This document shows, piece by piece, positions 27,601 to 35,732 of a stretch of 64,000 bases of DNA. The notes under the pieces were generated by a model. It was given only the letters and a program-made list of their open reading frames with translations. It was not told the origin of the DNA and did no database searches. Each line of letters opens with the position of its first letter. Position 1 is the stretch's first letter. The position numbers were made by a program, and so were the translations under genes. Origin of the DNA: Massilia solisilvae (lineage in GTDB: Bacteria; Pseudomonadota; Gammaproteobacteria; Burkholderiales; Burkholderiaceae_D); assembly GCF_024753215.1 (NCBI RefSeq), contig NZ_JANUGV010000002.1, positions 971,041-1,035,040 of the forward strand, read 5' to 3'.

Positions 27601-27761
27601 CGGAAGGCGTCGAGACCGCCGAACAGGCAGCGTTCCTGCTGCGCCACGGCTGCAACCGCGCACAGGGCTACTACTACAGCAAGCCGGCGAGCGCACAGGA
27701 GCTGCTGGCACGATGGGGACGACGGGATGAGCGAAACCTTATTGCAGCGGCCACAGGCTGA
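24609..27761 (+). CDS. sensor protein with HAMP, PAS, GGDEF and EAL domains
   Basis: 1050 residues. Membrane helices at about 15-38 and 155-178 enclose a periplasmic sensor region. Then HAMP, three PAS-type domains (about 235-360, 365-485, 490-610), GGDEF with intact GGDEF preceded by an REGD inhibitory site, and EAL with GVEALVRW, NLSVRQF, ELEVTES-like LQLEVTES and DDFGTGYSSL. Both catalytic signatures look complete, so it could make and break cyclic-di-GMP; many such proteins act mainly as phosphodiesterases. The start at 24609 begins the first cytoplasmic stretch, and the longer frame adds nothing family-like. It overlaps the next gene by 35 bases. Confidence 0.92.
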   Translation: MPKTDFFRFPLYLGKIYGKSIYGALLLVVLGGLAIPAGVGSYFLIGVQEQRAAETALNESLQRNADILALGVQESLWNMNAEAARQLAESVMRDPSVVHVVVRGASDPGFVDLRSTRVPAGQLRRTQRHVFMHGQPIGSITVEMDDLRSQHDLHTRQVNRALVLVGQLAGSVLLIALFLKYRLLQPLRALTGFSDRLSRGDFETPLTLAASDELGLLGSQMDSMRIAIRNLFLDIGRREERFRSIVAQVPGVVFRARFGGAIEFVSDAAEEITGHPAKRFIGAPAEHWSDLICPEDRRMQRRVVKEAVEAGRPYEVEYRIIDAWGIERWVLESGQPVDEPGVSACRIDGIIYDISERKHNEMQIEELLTEQGVILDNVMFGVMFVRERRVISANRHCEELFGYTNGQLVGASTELLFPSPHDYERAGESHYPVLAEGGKVEEERQFRRRDGSLIWCLVSGRALDPLRPHEGSLWVYADITARKLADENLRLWATALEHIADGVMVIDLNGKIIATNPAFTQITGYTEAEALGQQSSLTSSKRHDERFYDALWRDLAESGFWRGEIWNARKNGEVYLEWLTVSAVRDDSGAVTHYVAVFSDITRAKEAQTKLDHLAHHDPLTALPNRLLFHDRLQHALQQAARNKTELAVLFIDLDRFKNVNDTLGHHIGDELLKQVARALSSNLREGDTLARLGGDEFIVLLENIDGQFGAGHVAGKLVSMFEQPFTVSDYELFVTCSVGVSMYPQDAQDLNMLIRNADVAMYQAKARGRNNFQFYAPSMTGEGLERLRIETMLRRSIEKGEIFLHYQPQVEIDSGRLIGVEALVRWQNPELGLVPPARFIPLAEDTGFISQLGEWVLEQACTQMVRWQEAGFVVPKLAVNLSVRQFERGSIAAMVAGVLHESGLEPARLQLEVTESVIMNTGDALQFINDLHEVGVGLAIDDFGTGYSSLAYLKQLPVQTLKIDRSFIKDISTDANDEAIAVAIIQLGKSLNLSVIAEGVETAEQAAFLLRHGCNRAQGYYYSKPASAQELLARWGRRDERNLIAAATG

Positions 27762-30036
27762 CCGGGCCGTGCCGAAGAGCCGCGGCCGCAGGCGCTTCCT
27801 GCTGGCCGGGCTGGCGGCCGGCGGTGCGCTGGTGGTCGGCTGGGGCCTGGCCCCGCCGCGCCAGCGTTTGCATTCCTCGGCGCCGCTGCCGGTCTCGAAC
27901 GGGACGGTTGCCCTCAACGGCTGGGTCGCGATCGCGCCCGACGGCACCGTCTCCGTCGTCGTTCCCCGCAGCGAAATGGGGCAGGGCGTGCATACCGCGC
28001 TGCCGATGCTGGTGGCCGAGGAGCTGGACGTCCCCTTGTCCGCCGTGCGCGTGATGCAGGCGCCGATCGACAAGATCTACGCCAACCTGGCGGTCATGGA
28101 AGACAACCTGCCGTTCCACCCCGACGACAAAGGCTCGGCCAAACAGGGCGCGCAGTGGCTGCTGGCCAAGGTCGGGCGCGAGCTGGGCATCATGTTCACC
28201 GGCGGTTCGACCAGCGTACGCGACGCCTGGGGCCCGATGCGCGAAGCCGGCGCGGTGGCGCGCGCGATGCTGGTCAAGGCCGCGCTCGCACAGTGGAAGG
28301 CCGCGCCGGACGACTGCCGCACGCAGGACGGATTCGTGATCCACAAGGACGGCCGGCGCCTGGCTTACGGGCCGCTGGCTGCGCGGGCGGCCGACGCTGG
28401 CGCCGGCATCGGGCCTGGCGACGTGCGCCTGAAGGAGCCCAGGGATTTCCGCATCATCGGCAAGCCAGTGCCGCGCCGCGATTCGTCCGCCAAGGTCAAT
28501 GGCACGGCGGTGTTCGGCATCGACGTGCGTCCGCCGGGCATGGTCTATGCGGCGGTGAAGATGGCGCCGGTGTTCGGGGCCACGGTGGCGTCGTTCGACG
28601 CGACCAAGGTGGCGTCGCTGCCGGGCGTGCTCAAAGTCCTCGACATTTCGGGCGCGCTGCTGCCGATGATGGGAGCGGGGGCCGGGGTGGCGGTGATCGC
28701 GCAGCACTGGTGGCAGGCCAAACAGGCTGCGGCCGCCTTGCCGGTGAACTGGAACGAGGGCGCGGCGGCCAGGCTTTCCAATGACGCGATCTTCGCCGGA
28801 TTTACCCATGCGCTCGATACCGGATCGGGCTTCACCTATCACGAAAGCGGCACGCAGGACGTGGCCGGCGCCGCCAAGACCGTCACGGCGGAGTATCGCG
28901 CGCCCTTCCTGGCCCACGCGACCATGGAGCCGGTCAACTGCACCGCGCAGGTCGCCGATGGCAAAGTCCGGCTGTGGGCCTCGACCCAGGTGCCGAGCGT
29001 GGCGGTGCAGGCCGCGGCGCGTGTCGCGGGCGTGAGCCGGGACGACGTGGCGATCGAGGTGCCCCTGCTTGGCGGCGGCTTTGGCCGCAGGCTGGAAGTG
29101 GACATGGTGGCGCAGGCGGTCGCGCTCGCGATGGCATCCGGCGGCAAGCCAGTGCAGCTGATCTGGACGCGCGAAGACGATGTCACGCACGACGTCTATC
29201 GCCCGGCGGCGCTGGCGCGCTTTTCCGCAAAGCTGGACGCTGCCGGCAATGTGCTGGCCTGGCAGAGCACATCGGCCAGCGCCGCGATCGGCCACCAGTA
29301 CTACCCGCGCAACCTGGGCCTGCCCGGAGTGGGGCCGGACAAGACCACGGCCGAGGGCGAGTACGACATGCAGTACGAGATCGTCAACCAGCACATTGCG
29401 CACGTGATCGTGGACAGCGCGGTGCCGGTCGGGTACTGGCGTTCGGTGGGCCACTCGCACAATGCGTTCTTCAAGGAGAGCTTCATCGACGAGGTGGCGC
29501 ACGCGGCCGGCAAGGACCCGGTGGCGCTGCGGCGCGCGCTGCTTGCGCGGCATCCGCGCCACCTGGCGGTGCTGGATGCGGCTGTCGCCCGCGCCGGCAA
29601 GCCGGCCGAGGGCAGGGCGCACGGCGTGGCGCTGCACCAGTCCTTCGGCAGTATCGTGGCGCAGGTGGCCGAGGTGTCGGTAGAGGGCAAGGACATCCGC
29701 GTGCACAAGGTCGTGTGCGCGGTCGATTGCGGCATGGTGGTCAACCCGAATATCGTCGCGCAGCAGATGGAGTCGGCCGTGGTGTTCGGCCTGTCGGCGG
29801 CGCTGATGGGCGAGATAACGGTCAAGGACGGGGGCGTGGCGCAGTCCAACTTCGGCGACTACCCGGTGCTGCGCATCGACCAGGCGCCCGAGGTCCAGAC
29901 CATCATCATGCCAAGCGCGGAGCTGCCGCAAGGCGCGGGTGAGCCGGGCGTGCCGCCGATTGCGCCCGCGGTTGCCGCAGCCGTGTTCAAGCTGACGGGC
30001 CAGCGCCTGCGCAGCCTGCCGCTGCGGCTCGCCTGA
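27727..30036 (+). CDS. molybdopterin-binding subunit of an aldehyde/isoquinoline-type oxidoreductase
   Basis: 769-residue member of the xanthine-oxidase family, in its periplasmic IorB/aldehyde-dehydrogenase branch. A Tat-type signal (RGRRRFLLAGLAAGGAL) begins at about residue 18. Also visible: EMGQGVHTALPMLVAEELDV, HATMEPVNCTA, PLLGGGFGRRLEVD (cofactor loop) and GAGEPGVPPIAPAV with the catalytic-type Glu. It should hydroxylate an aldehyde or N-heterocycle using Mo-cytosine-dinucleotide cofactor. The usual small [2Fe-2S] subunit and cytochrome partner are not beside it. It overlaps the upstream sensor gene by 35 bases and the downstream gene by 1. Confidence 0.88.
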   Translation: MSETLLQRPQADRAVPKSRGRRRFLLAGLAAGGALVVGWGLAPPRQRLHSSAPLPVSNGTVALNGWVAIAPDGTVSVVVPRSEMGQGVHTALPMLVAEELDVPLSAVRVMQAPIDKIYANLAVMEDNLPFHPDDKGSAKQGAQWLLAKVGRELGIMFTGGSTSVRDAWGPMREAGAVARAMLVKAALAQWKAAPDDCRTQDGFVIHKDGRRLAYGPLAARAADAGAGIGPGDVRLKEPRDFRIIGKPVPRRDSSAKVNGTAVFGIDVRPPGMVYAAVKMAPVFGATVASFDATKVASLPGVLKVLDISGALLPMMGAGAGVAVIAQHWWQAKQAAAALPVNWNEGAAARLSNDAIFAGFTHALDTGSGFTYHESGTQDVAGAAKTVTAEYRAPFLAHATMEPVNCTAQVADGKVRLWASTQVPSVAVQAAARVAGVSRDDVAIEVPLLGGGFGRRLEVDMVAQAVALAMASGGKPVQLIWTREDDVTHDVYRPAALARFSAKLDAAGNVLAWQSTSASAAIGHQYYPRNLGLPGVGPDKTTAEGEYDMQYEIVNQHIAHVIVDSAVPVGYWRSVGHSHNAFFKESFIDEVAHAAGKDPVALRRALLARHPRHLAVLDAAVARAGKPAEGRAHGVALHQSFGSIVAQVAEVSVEGKDIRVHKVVCAVDCGMVVNPNIVAQQMESAVVFGLSAALMGEITVKDGGVAQSNFGDYPVLRIDQAPEVQTIIMPSAELPQGAGEPGVPPIAPAVAAAVFKLTGQRLRSLPLRLA

Positions 30037-31163
30037 TGCAGCACGCATCCTCGCTACGCCGCAATTTCGGCATCGACTGCCTGCGCGGGCTGGCCATCCT
30101 GCTCGTGATCGTGCACCACCTGGCGCTGCCGTTCCGGGTTCCGCTGGGTCCGAGCCTGCTCGGCGAGTGGCTGCCCAAGCGGCTGATCAACGCGATCAGC
30201 TTCAATGGCTACGAGGCGGTGTTCATCTTCTTCGTCATCTCCGGCTTCCTGATCACGACCCGGATCATCGAGCACGACGGCGACCTCAAGCGCGTGAACC
30301 TGGGCCGCTTCTACCGGGCGCGCGCCCGGCGCATCCTGCCGCTGCTCGGCGTGACGCTGGTGATCCTGGGTGCGCTGGCATGGCTTGACGTGCCCGGGTT
30401 CGCGCCAGAGAGCGGACGGCAAAGCGTGGGCGGCCTGCTCGGGTCCGCGCTCACGTTCACCTTCAACTGGTACGAAGGCCGCACCGGCTGGGCGCCGGCG
30501 GGCTGGGACGTGCTGTGGTCGCTCTCGATCGAAGAGGTCTTCTATCTCGGTTTTCCCTTGCTGTGCCTGTGGCTGCCGCGCCGGGTGCTGGTGGCCGCGC
30601 TGCTGGTGTGGGCCGCTAGCCTGGTTCCGCTGCGCTCACTCGTGCCGGTGAGCGACGAGGTGTGGTGGGAAAAGGCCTATTTGCCCGGCATGGCCGCCAT
30701 CGCATGGGGCGTGCTGACCGCGCTGCTGGCCCAGCGCTGGCGCCCGGGCTCGCGCGATGCCCGTGCGCTGGCGATCTTCGGCGGATTTTGCATCCTGCTT
30801 GCCATCGGCTGGGGCGAACTGGTGCACCGCCACCTGTTCAAGTCCGGCATGTACCTGCTCTGCCTTGGCGCCGGCGCGGCGCTGATCGCGGCGCACAGCC
30901 AGCCGCCGTCACAGTGGCGGGGTTTGCGGTGGCTGGCGCGGATGGGGGAGTTGAGCTACGAGCTCTATTTGTCGCACATGTTTGTCGTGCTTGGCGCCGT
31001 GGCCCTGTACCGCGCACTTGCGGGCGCCTCGCAAACATGGACGTTCGTGATCTACCTTCCCGTGCTCGTCGCTTGCTACTGGCTGGCCATCTCGATCGAG
31101 CGGCTGCTCGCGCGCCCGTCATCGCGGGCGGCGCCGAACGTCATCTTGCGGCGGAGCGCCTGA
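30036..31163 (+). CDS. acyltransferase family 3 membrane protein (OafA/YrhL type)
   Basis: 375 residues with about ten membrane helices. The family start NFGIDCLRGLAILLVIVHHL carries the RGLAIxxVxxxH pattern with catalytic-type His, followed by FFVISGFLIT and FYRARARRILP. Such proteins transfer O-acyl groups to surface sugars, peptidoglycan or lipids; the target here is unknown. The start shares one base with the stop of the molybdenum enzyme gene. A functional link between the two is not obvious. Confidence 0.9.
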   Translation: MQHASSLRRNFGIDCLRGLAILLVIVHHLALPFRVPLGPSLLGEWLPKRLINAISFNGYEAVFIFFVISGFLITTRIIEHDGDLKRVNLGRFYRARARRILPLLGVTLVILGALAWLDVPGFAPESGRQSVGGLLGSALTFTFNWYEGRTGWAPAGWDVLWSLSIEEVFYLGFPLLCLWLPRRVLVAALLVWAASLVPLRSLVPVSDEVWWEKAYLPGMAAIAWGVLTALLAQRWRPGSRDARALAIFGGFCILLAIGWGELVHRHLFKSGMYLLCLGAGAALIAAHSQPPSQWRGLRWLARMGELSYELYLSHMFVVLGAVALYRALAGASQTWTFVIYLPVLVACYWLAISIERLLARPSSRAAPNVILRRSA

Positions 31164-31176
31164 GCACGCACTGTTT

Positions 31177-32124
31177 CTACGCCTGTGCGCTGGAGACCAC
31201 CCGGTTGCGACCTGCGTGTTTGGCGGCATACAACGCCTTGTCCGCAGCCTCGACCAGCGCCGCCGGTTCGTGCAGCCGCTCCCGGTCGAAGCTGGCCACG
31301 CCAATGCTCAGGGTGACGACCGGATGCGCCGCGGCGGGTGCATGTTCGAGGCCCAGCGACGCAACATGTTCGCGGATCGCGTTGGCCACCGTGAGCGCCT
31401 GCTCGGCCGAGGTGTCGGGCAGGATCGCAGCGAACTCTTCGCCGCCGTAGCGCGCGGCGATGTCGGCGGGGCGCTTGAGCTGGCCGGCCAGCGCCTGCGC
31501 CACTGTGACCAGGCAGGCGTCGCCCTGCTGGTGCCCGAAGTGGTCGTTGTAGGCCTTGAACGAATCGATGTCGATCAGCAGCAGCGATAGCTCGCCGCCG
31601 GCGCGCTGCGCGCGGCGCAGCTCGCGATCAAGCGCCACGTCGAAGTAGCGGCGGTTGGAGATGCCGGTCAGGCCGTCCACGTAGGAGCGCGCGCGCAGCG
31701 ACTCGGCGTGGTCGAGCAGGCGCCGCTCGCGGTCCACGGTGCCGCTCACGTCGCGGATCTCGATCAGGCAGAAGCGCTCGTCGCCCTCGCTGAAGGGCGT
31801 TACCGTTACCGCCTGGTCGATCGGCGGACCGTCGAAGCTGCCGGCCTGGCGCAGCGGGAAGGGCGAATGCTCTTCCGTTTGCGGGATGGCCGTGGTGACG
31901 TTGTCGGCGAGCGCGCCGAGCACCGCCGCTTCCACGCGCGAACCGCGCAGGACGGGGAAGACATCGAACAGCGACTGGTTGCGCACGCGCGAGGCGGCGC
32001 GGCCCGAGCGCGGCACCATCCAGCCGTTCCACAAGACGATCTCATGGTTCGCGTCAAGCACGACGACGCCGCAATTGAGGAGGTTGACGGCGCGCGCGGT
32101 CAGGTCAGGCTCGGAATGGATCAC
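31177..32124 (-). CDS. PAS-GGDEF diguanylate cyclase
   Basis: 315 residues, soluble. An N-terminal PAS domain (about 10-135) starts LLNCGVVVLDANHEIVLWN, then a GGDEF domain begins at YVDGLTGISNRRYFD. The active signature is GGEEF, with RPAD as inhibitory site five residues upstream, so it should be an active, product-inhibited cyclase responding to a cytosolic signal. The start codon is GTG at 32124, with no strong ribosome-binding site. Confidence 0.9.
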   Translation of the reverse strand: MIHSEPDLTARAVNLLNCGVVVLDANHEIVLWNGWMVPRSGRAASRVRNQSLFDVFPVLRGSRVEAAVLGALADNVTTAIPQTEEHSPFPLRQAGSFDGPPIDQAVTVTPFSEGDERFCLIEIRDVSGTVDRERRLLDHAESLRARSYVDGLTGISNRRYFDVALDRELRRAQRAGGELSLLLIDIDSFKAYNDHFGHQQGDACLVTVAQALAGQLKRPADIAARYGGEEFAAILPDTSAEQALTVANAIREHVASLGLEHAPAAAHPVVTLSIGVASFDRERLHEPAALVEAADKALYAAKHAGRNRVVSSAQA

Positions 32125-32191
32125 GGCAGTGTTCGGTATTTGACAACCCGCCGGATCATACCGGAATTTGCCGGCCGTGCGCAGCCTGCGC

Positions 32192-32617
32192 TCAGCCGGC
32201 GTTGCGCAGCAGGGTGCGCAGGTTGCACTCGCGCTGCCACTGGCGGCGCTCGTCGCTCGACTGGGCCAGGCGGGCCTGCTCGGCGTCCGGGACCGCCTGC
32301 TGCGCCTGCACCATGCGGTCGGCCACCGCCGGGTCGGGCAGCACGGTGCCGAAGAACGCGACGGTCTCGCCGTGCTGCAGCAGCAGGGTGGGGAAGTTTT
32401 CGACGTCGAGGTCGCCCACCACGTCGGCCTGGTCTTCGATGTCGATCCAGACGAATACCTTGTCCGGATGGCGCGCGGCGAGCGCGTCGAAGGCAGCGCG
32501 GTACGACTCGCAGGTGCCGCACCAGGCGGCGCACAGGCACGCGACGATCCAGCGGTCGCCCGCCAGCGCGGCGGCGACTTCGGTGCGGTTATCGAGCTCG
32601 AGGGTCAGGCTATGCAT
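32192..32617 (-). CDS. thioredoxin-like protein
   Basis: 141 residues with a thioredoxin fold: redox motif WCGTC (in CAAWCGTCESY), then VFVWIDIEDQADVVGDLDVENFPTLLL-type strand with cis-Pro (ENFPTLLL). It has no signal peptide, so it acts in the cytoplasm. The CGTC centre differs from the CGPC of housekeeping thioredoxin. The ATG at 32617 is used; ATGs at 32626 and 32653 are in frame. It is divergent from tsaB. Confidence 0.82.
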   Translation of the reverse strand: MHSLTLELDNRTEVAAALAGDRWIVACLCAAWCGTCESYRAAFDALAARHPDKVFVWIDIEDQADVVGDLDVENFPTLLLQHGETVAFFGTVLPDPAVADRMVQAQQAVPDAEQARLAQSSDERRQWQRECNLRTLLRNAG

Positions 32618-32697
32618 GGGCGGCATTCTACAACGAGCGGCGGCTTCCGGCACGGCCGGGCATGGCTGGGCCGGCGTGGGCCGGGTTAAAATAGGGG

Positions 32698-33408
32698 ATG
32701 CCTATCATTCTTGCTATCGAAACCTCGTCCGAGCTCGCATCGTGCGCGCTGTTCGACGGGGACCGCCTGGCCTGGCGCGAGTCGTCGGGCGTGCGCACCC
32801 ACTCCCAATCCGTGCTGCCGATGGTGCAGGAGCTGCTGCACGAGGCCGGCCGGCGCCTGGCCGATTGCGATGCGGTGGCGTTTGGCGCGGGCCCGGGCTC
32901 GTTCACGGGCGTGCGCACGGCGTGCGGCGTGGCCCAGGGGCTCGCGTTCGGCGCCGGGTTGCCGGTGGTGCCCCTGGTGACGCTGGAAGCGATGGCGCAG
33001 GCCTGCCGCGCGCGCACCGGCGCACGCGAGGTGCTGGCCGTGCTCGACGCGCGCATGGGCGAGGTGTACTGGGCCCAGTACCGTTTTGACAACGGCTGGC
33101 AGATCGTGCGTCCGCCGGCCTTGTGCGCACCCGGCGCAGTCGAGCCGGAGCTGGTCGAAGGCCTGGCCGCGTGCGGCAACGGGTTTTCCGCCTACCCGCA
33201 GGAGTTCGCGCAGCGCGCGTTCGCGGCCGGCGCGCTGGCCGACATCGTGCCGCATGCGCGCGAGCTGGCCGCGCTGGCGGTCCCCGCGCTGAAGGCCGGG
33301 CAGGCCGTGCCCGCCGCACAGGCCCAGCCGCTTTACCTGCGCAACAAGGTCGCCTACACCTATGCCGAGCGGCAGGCGATCAACGCGGCCAAGGGCGGCC
33401 AGGCGTAA
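32698..33408 (+). CDS. tsaB: tRNA N6-threonylcarbamoyladenosine synthesis protein TsaB
   Basis: Partner of TsaD in forming t6A at position 37 of ANN-decoding tRNAs. 236 residues with the ASKHA-fold start ILAIETSSELASCALF, then GPGSFTGVRTACGVAQGLAF and VLDARMGEVYWAQY. It is normal length. It shares a base with the rimI start, so it heads a tsaB-rimI-udg-DUF1853 operon, an arrangement common in betaproteobacteria. Confidence 0.95.
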   Translation: MPIILAIETSSELASCALFDGDRLAWRESSGVRTHSQSVLPMVQELLHEAGRRLADCDAVAFGAGPGSFTGVRTACGVAQGLAFGAGLPVVPLVTLEAMAQACRARTGAREVLAVLDARMGEVYWAQYRFDNGWQIVRPPALCAPGAVEPELVEGLAACGNGFSAYPQEFAQRAFAAGALADIVPHARELAALAVPALKAGQAVPAAQAQPLYLRNKVAYTYAERQAINAAKGGQA

Positions 33409-33875
33409 TGGCGGCAAGCGTCCACGACCTGCTCGATTTCGCGCCCATGTCGAGCGCGGACATCGACGAGGTGAGCGCGCTGGAAAACAGCGTGTTCCCG
33501 CACCCGTGGAGCCGCGCCAATTTCGTCGATTCGCTCGCCAGTGGCTACGATGCCTGGGTGGCGCGCGACCCGCTGGGCGAGCTCGCCGGGTATTTCCTGC
33601 TCATGTATGCATTCGATGAAGCGCACCTGCTCGACGTGGCCGTGGCCGGCGGGCGGCAGGGCGAGGGGCTGGGCCGCTGGCTGCTCGACAAGGCGTCGGA
33701 GCGCTCGCGCCAGCATGGCATGCTGTCGGTGTTGCTGGAAGTGCGGCCGTCCAACGAGCGCGCGCTGCGGGTATACGAACGCTATGGTTTTGTCGAGATC
33801 GGGCGGCGCAAGGGGTACTATCCTGCGCATGAGGGCAAACGCGAGGACGCAATCGTGATGAGGTTCCAGCTATGA
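33408..33875 (+). CDS. rimI: ribosomal-protein alanine N-acetyltransferase RimI
   Basis: GNAT acetyltransferase predicted to acetylate the N-terminus of ribosomal protein S18. 155 residues: SALENSVFPHPWSRANF at the start, the acetyl-CoA loop GGRQGEGLGRWLL, and LEVRPSNERALRVYERYGFVEIGRRKGYY near the end, all RimI hallmarks. The start ATG forms TAATG with the tsaB stop, and the stop forms ATGA with the next gene, so the three are translationally coupled. Confidence 0.94.
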   Translation: MAASVHDLLDFAPMSSADIDEVSALENSVFPHPWSRANFVDSLASGYDAWVARDPLGELAGYFLLMYAFDEAHLLDVAVAGGRQGEGLGRWLLDKASERSRQHGMLSVLLEVRPSNERALRVYERYGFVEIGRRKGYYPAHEGKREDAIVMRFQL

Positions 33876-34678
33876 GCGGCATGAGCGCGCGCGACGCGGC
33901 ATTCCTGCAGGAGATGGGCATCGGTCCATTGTGGACGCTGCGCGACGCGCCGGCGGCCGAACCGGGGCCGCAGGCCGTGCTGCCTGTCGCCGCGCAGGCG
34001 GCAAGCAAGGAACAAGCCGTCGAACCGGCGTTGGGCCAGCAGGTGGCGCCAGCCGCTGCGCGAGCCGTGGCGGACGGCGCACCGACCGACGAACAGATCG
34101 CCGCCATGGACTGGGACGAACTGCGCGCGGCCGTCGCCAGCTGCAACCGCTGCGGCGCCTGCAAGGACGGCCGCAAACCGGTGTTTGGCAGCGGCGCCCG
34201 CCAGGCGGCCTGGTTCGTGGCGGCGGGCGCGAGCACGGCCGCGGACGAACAGGCCGGCGCTCCGCTGTCCGGCGACACCGGCAAGCTGCTCGATAACATG
34301 CTGTTCGCAGTGGACCTTGCGCGCGAGCGCGACGTGTACGTGACCAACCTGGTCAAGTGCCGCCCGGCGAGCAGCCGGGGCGGCGACCGCGCGCCGACGC
34401 AGGAAGAGGCGAACGCCTGCAGGCCGTATCTTGAACGCGAGCTTGCGTTGACCAGCGCGGGCACGGTGCTCACGCTCGGCCAGATCGCCGCCAACGGGCT
34501 GCTCGGCAAGCCCTTGTCCGAACCGCTCGGCGGCTTGCGCGGCGCGGTGCACGAACTGCGTGGCGTGCCGCTGGTGGCCACGCTGCATCCGGGCGAGCTG
34601 CTGCGGCGCGGCGCCGACAAGGCGCTGGCCTGGGCCGACTTGTGCAGGGCGAGGGCGGCCCGTGCGCGATCAGGCTGA
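33872..34678 (+). CDS. uracil-DNA glycosylase superfamily protein (iron-sulfur type)
   Basis: 268 residues. A variable N-terminal 85 residues are followed by the family 4/5 core with likely iron-sulfur cysteines (CNRCGAC, VKCRP, ACRPYL), LDNMLFAVDL, YVTNLVKCRP, LGQIAANGLL and LHPGELL. It should excise uracil from DNA. However the first catalytic motif, normally GEAPGxxE, reads GASTAADEQ here, losing the Glu/Pro pattern, so activity is uncertain. It is the third gene of the tsaB operon and overlaps both neighbours. Confidence 0.82.
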   Translation: MSGMSARDAAFLQEMGIGPLWTLRDAPAAEPGPQAVLPVAAQAASKEQAVEPALGQQVAPAAARAVADGAPTDEQIAAMDWDELRAAVASCNRCGACKDGRKPVFGSGARQAAWFVAAGASTAADEQAGAPLSGDTGKLLDNMLFAVDLARERDVYVTNLVKCRPASSRGGDRAPTQEEANACRPYLERELALTSAGTVLTLGQIAANGLLGKPLSEPLGGLRGAVHELRGVPLVATLHPGELLRRGADKALAWADLCRARAARARSG

Positions 34679-35606
34679 CAGCTACCAGGAACAATTTCAT
34701 CGCCGCTGGCGGCACCTGCGGCGCGCGCGGGTGCGTGCGCTGGCGTGGCTGCTGGACGCGCCCGACCTGCTCGACGTGAACGACCCCGGCTGGCACGGCA
34801 AGGTCGGCACTCTTGGCCCGGTCACGCCCGAGGTGGCGCAATGGCTGGCCGACGTCGACCACGACCCTTCCGCCCTCGATGCCGCGCTCGGCAACCGCAT
34901 GTACACCCGGCTTGGCCTGTATGCCGAAAAGCTGATGGCCTTCTATTTCGAACAGCGCGGCATCCTGGTCGCACATGGCGTGCAGGTGCGCTCGTCGCCC
35001 AACGACACCGTGGGCGAATTCGACTTTTTGCTCGACGCGGGGCCCGGCGGGGTGGAGCACGTGGAGTTTGCGACCAAGTTCTACCTGCTCGAAGGGCAGG
35101 CGGCACGGCGGTTCGACGAACTGGTCGGGCCGAACCTGGCCGACACACTGGGTAAGAAAATGCGCAAGATCGTGGACCAGCAGCTCGAGCTGGGAAGACA
35201 CCCGGCGGCGCGGGCGATCGTGCCGCGGCCGGTGGTCAAGGCGCACGCGCTGGTCAAGGGCTGGCTGTTCTATCCGCTCGGCACCTGGCCGGCCATTGCC
35301 GGCATCTCGGCGCAGCATTGCCGCGGTTTCTGGTGTGCGCTCGACGAGGTGCATGGACTGGCCGGGGATGCCTTCCTGATCCTGCCGAAGCTGCAATGGC
35401 TGCCGCCGTTCCGGGCACAGTCTGCCACGTGGATACTGAACCGCGCCGAACTGCATGCGGAGCTGTCGGCACAGTTCGAGGTGAACCAGTCGCCGGTGCT
35501 GGTGGCGGTGGTGCGCGAGCAGCCGGGCTGCGTCGAGGAGGTGGAGCGCGGCTTCATCGTGCCGAACGACTGGCGCGAGAAGGCCGCTGTGCGGCGGATG
35601 GCGTAG
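34662..35606 (+). CDS. DUF1853 family protein
   Basis: 314 residues from GTG at 34662, which overlaps the end of the glycosylase gene by 17 bases. Family blocks: RMYTRLGLYAEKLMAFYF, VGEFDFLLD with EFATKFYLL, and a late GWLFYPLG. The GEFDFL ... EFATKFY pattern recalls the PD-(D/E)xK nuclease fold, but catalysis has not been shown as far as I know. No membrane segments. It is the last gene of the operon, followed by a repeat element. Confidence 0.85.
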   Translation: MRDQADSYQEQFHRRWRHLRRARVRALAWLLDAPDLLDVNDPGWHGKVGTLGPVTPEVAQWLADVDHDPSALDAALGNRMYTRLGLYAEKLMAFYFEQRGILVAHGVQVRSSPNDTVGEFDFLLDAGPGGVEHVEFATKFYLLEGQAARRFDELVGPNLADTLGKKMRKIVDQQLELGRHPAARAIVPRPVVKAHALVKGWLFYPLGTWPAIAGISAQHCRGFWCALDEVHGLAGDAFLILPKLQWLPPFRAQSATWILNRAELHAELSAQFEVNQSPVLVAVVREQPGCVEEVERGFIVPNDWREKAAVRRMA

Positions 35607-35618
35607 CCAGCGCATGAA

Positions 35619-35717
35619 CGTCGTCCCCGCGAAGGCGGGGACCCATAGATCGTATCCGTCAGCCGCGCAGCAGACGAAGCACACTCAGCATGGGTCCCCG
35701 CCTTCGCGGGGACGACG
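35619..35717. repeat. dispersed inverted repeat family A, copy 1
   Basis: Perfect 28-bp inverted arms at 35619-35646 and 35690-35717. Each arm itself holds the palindrome CCCCGCGAAGGCGGGG. CTCAGC precedes the right arm, as in the other copies. It lies between convergent genes. Confidence 0.85.
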
Positions 35718-35732
35718 TGTTGTGGCCGCGGG

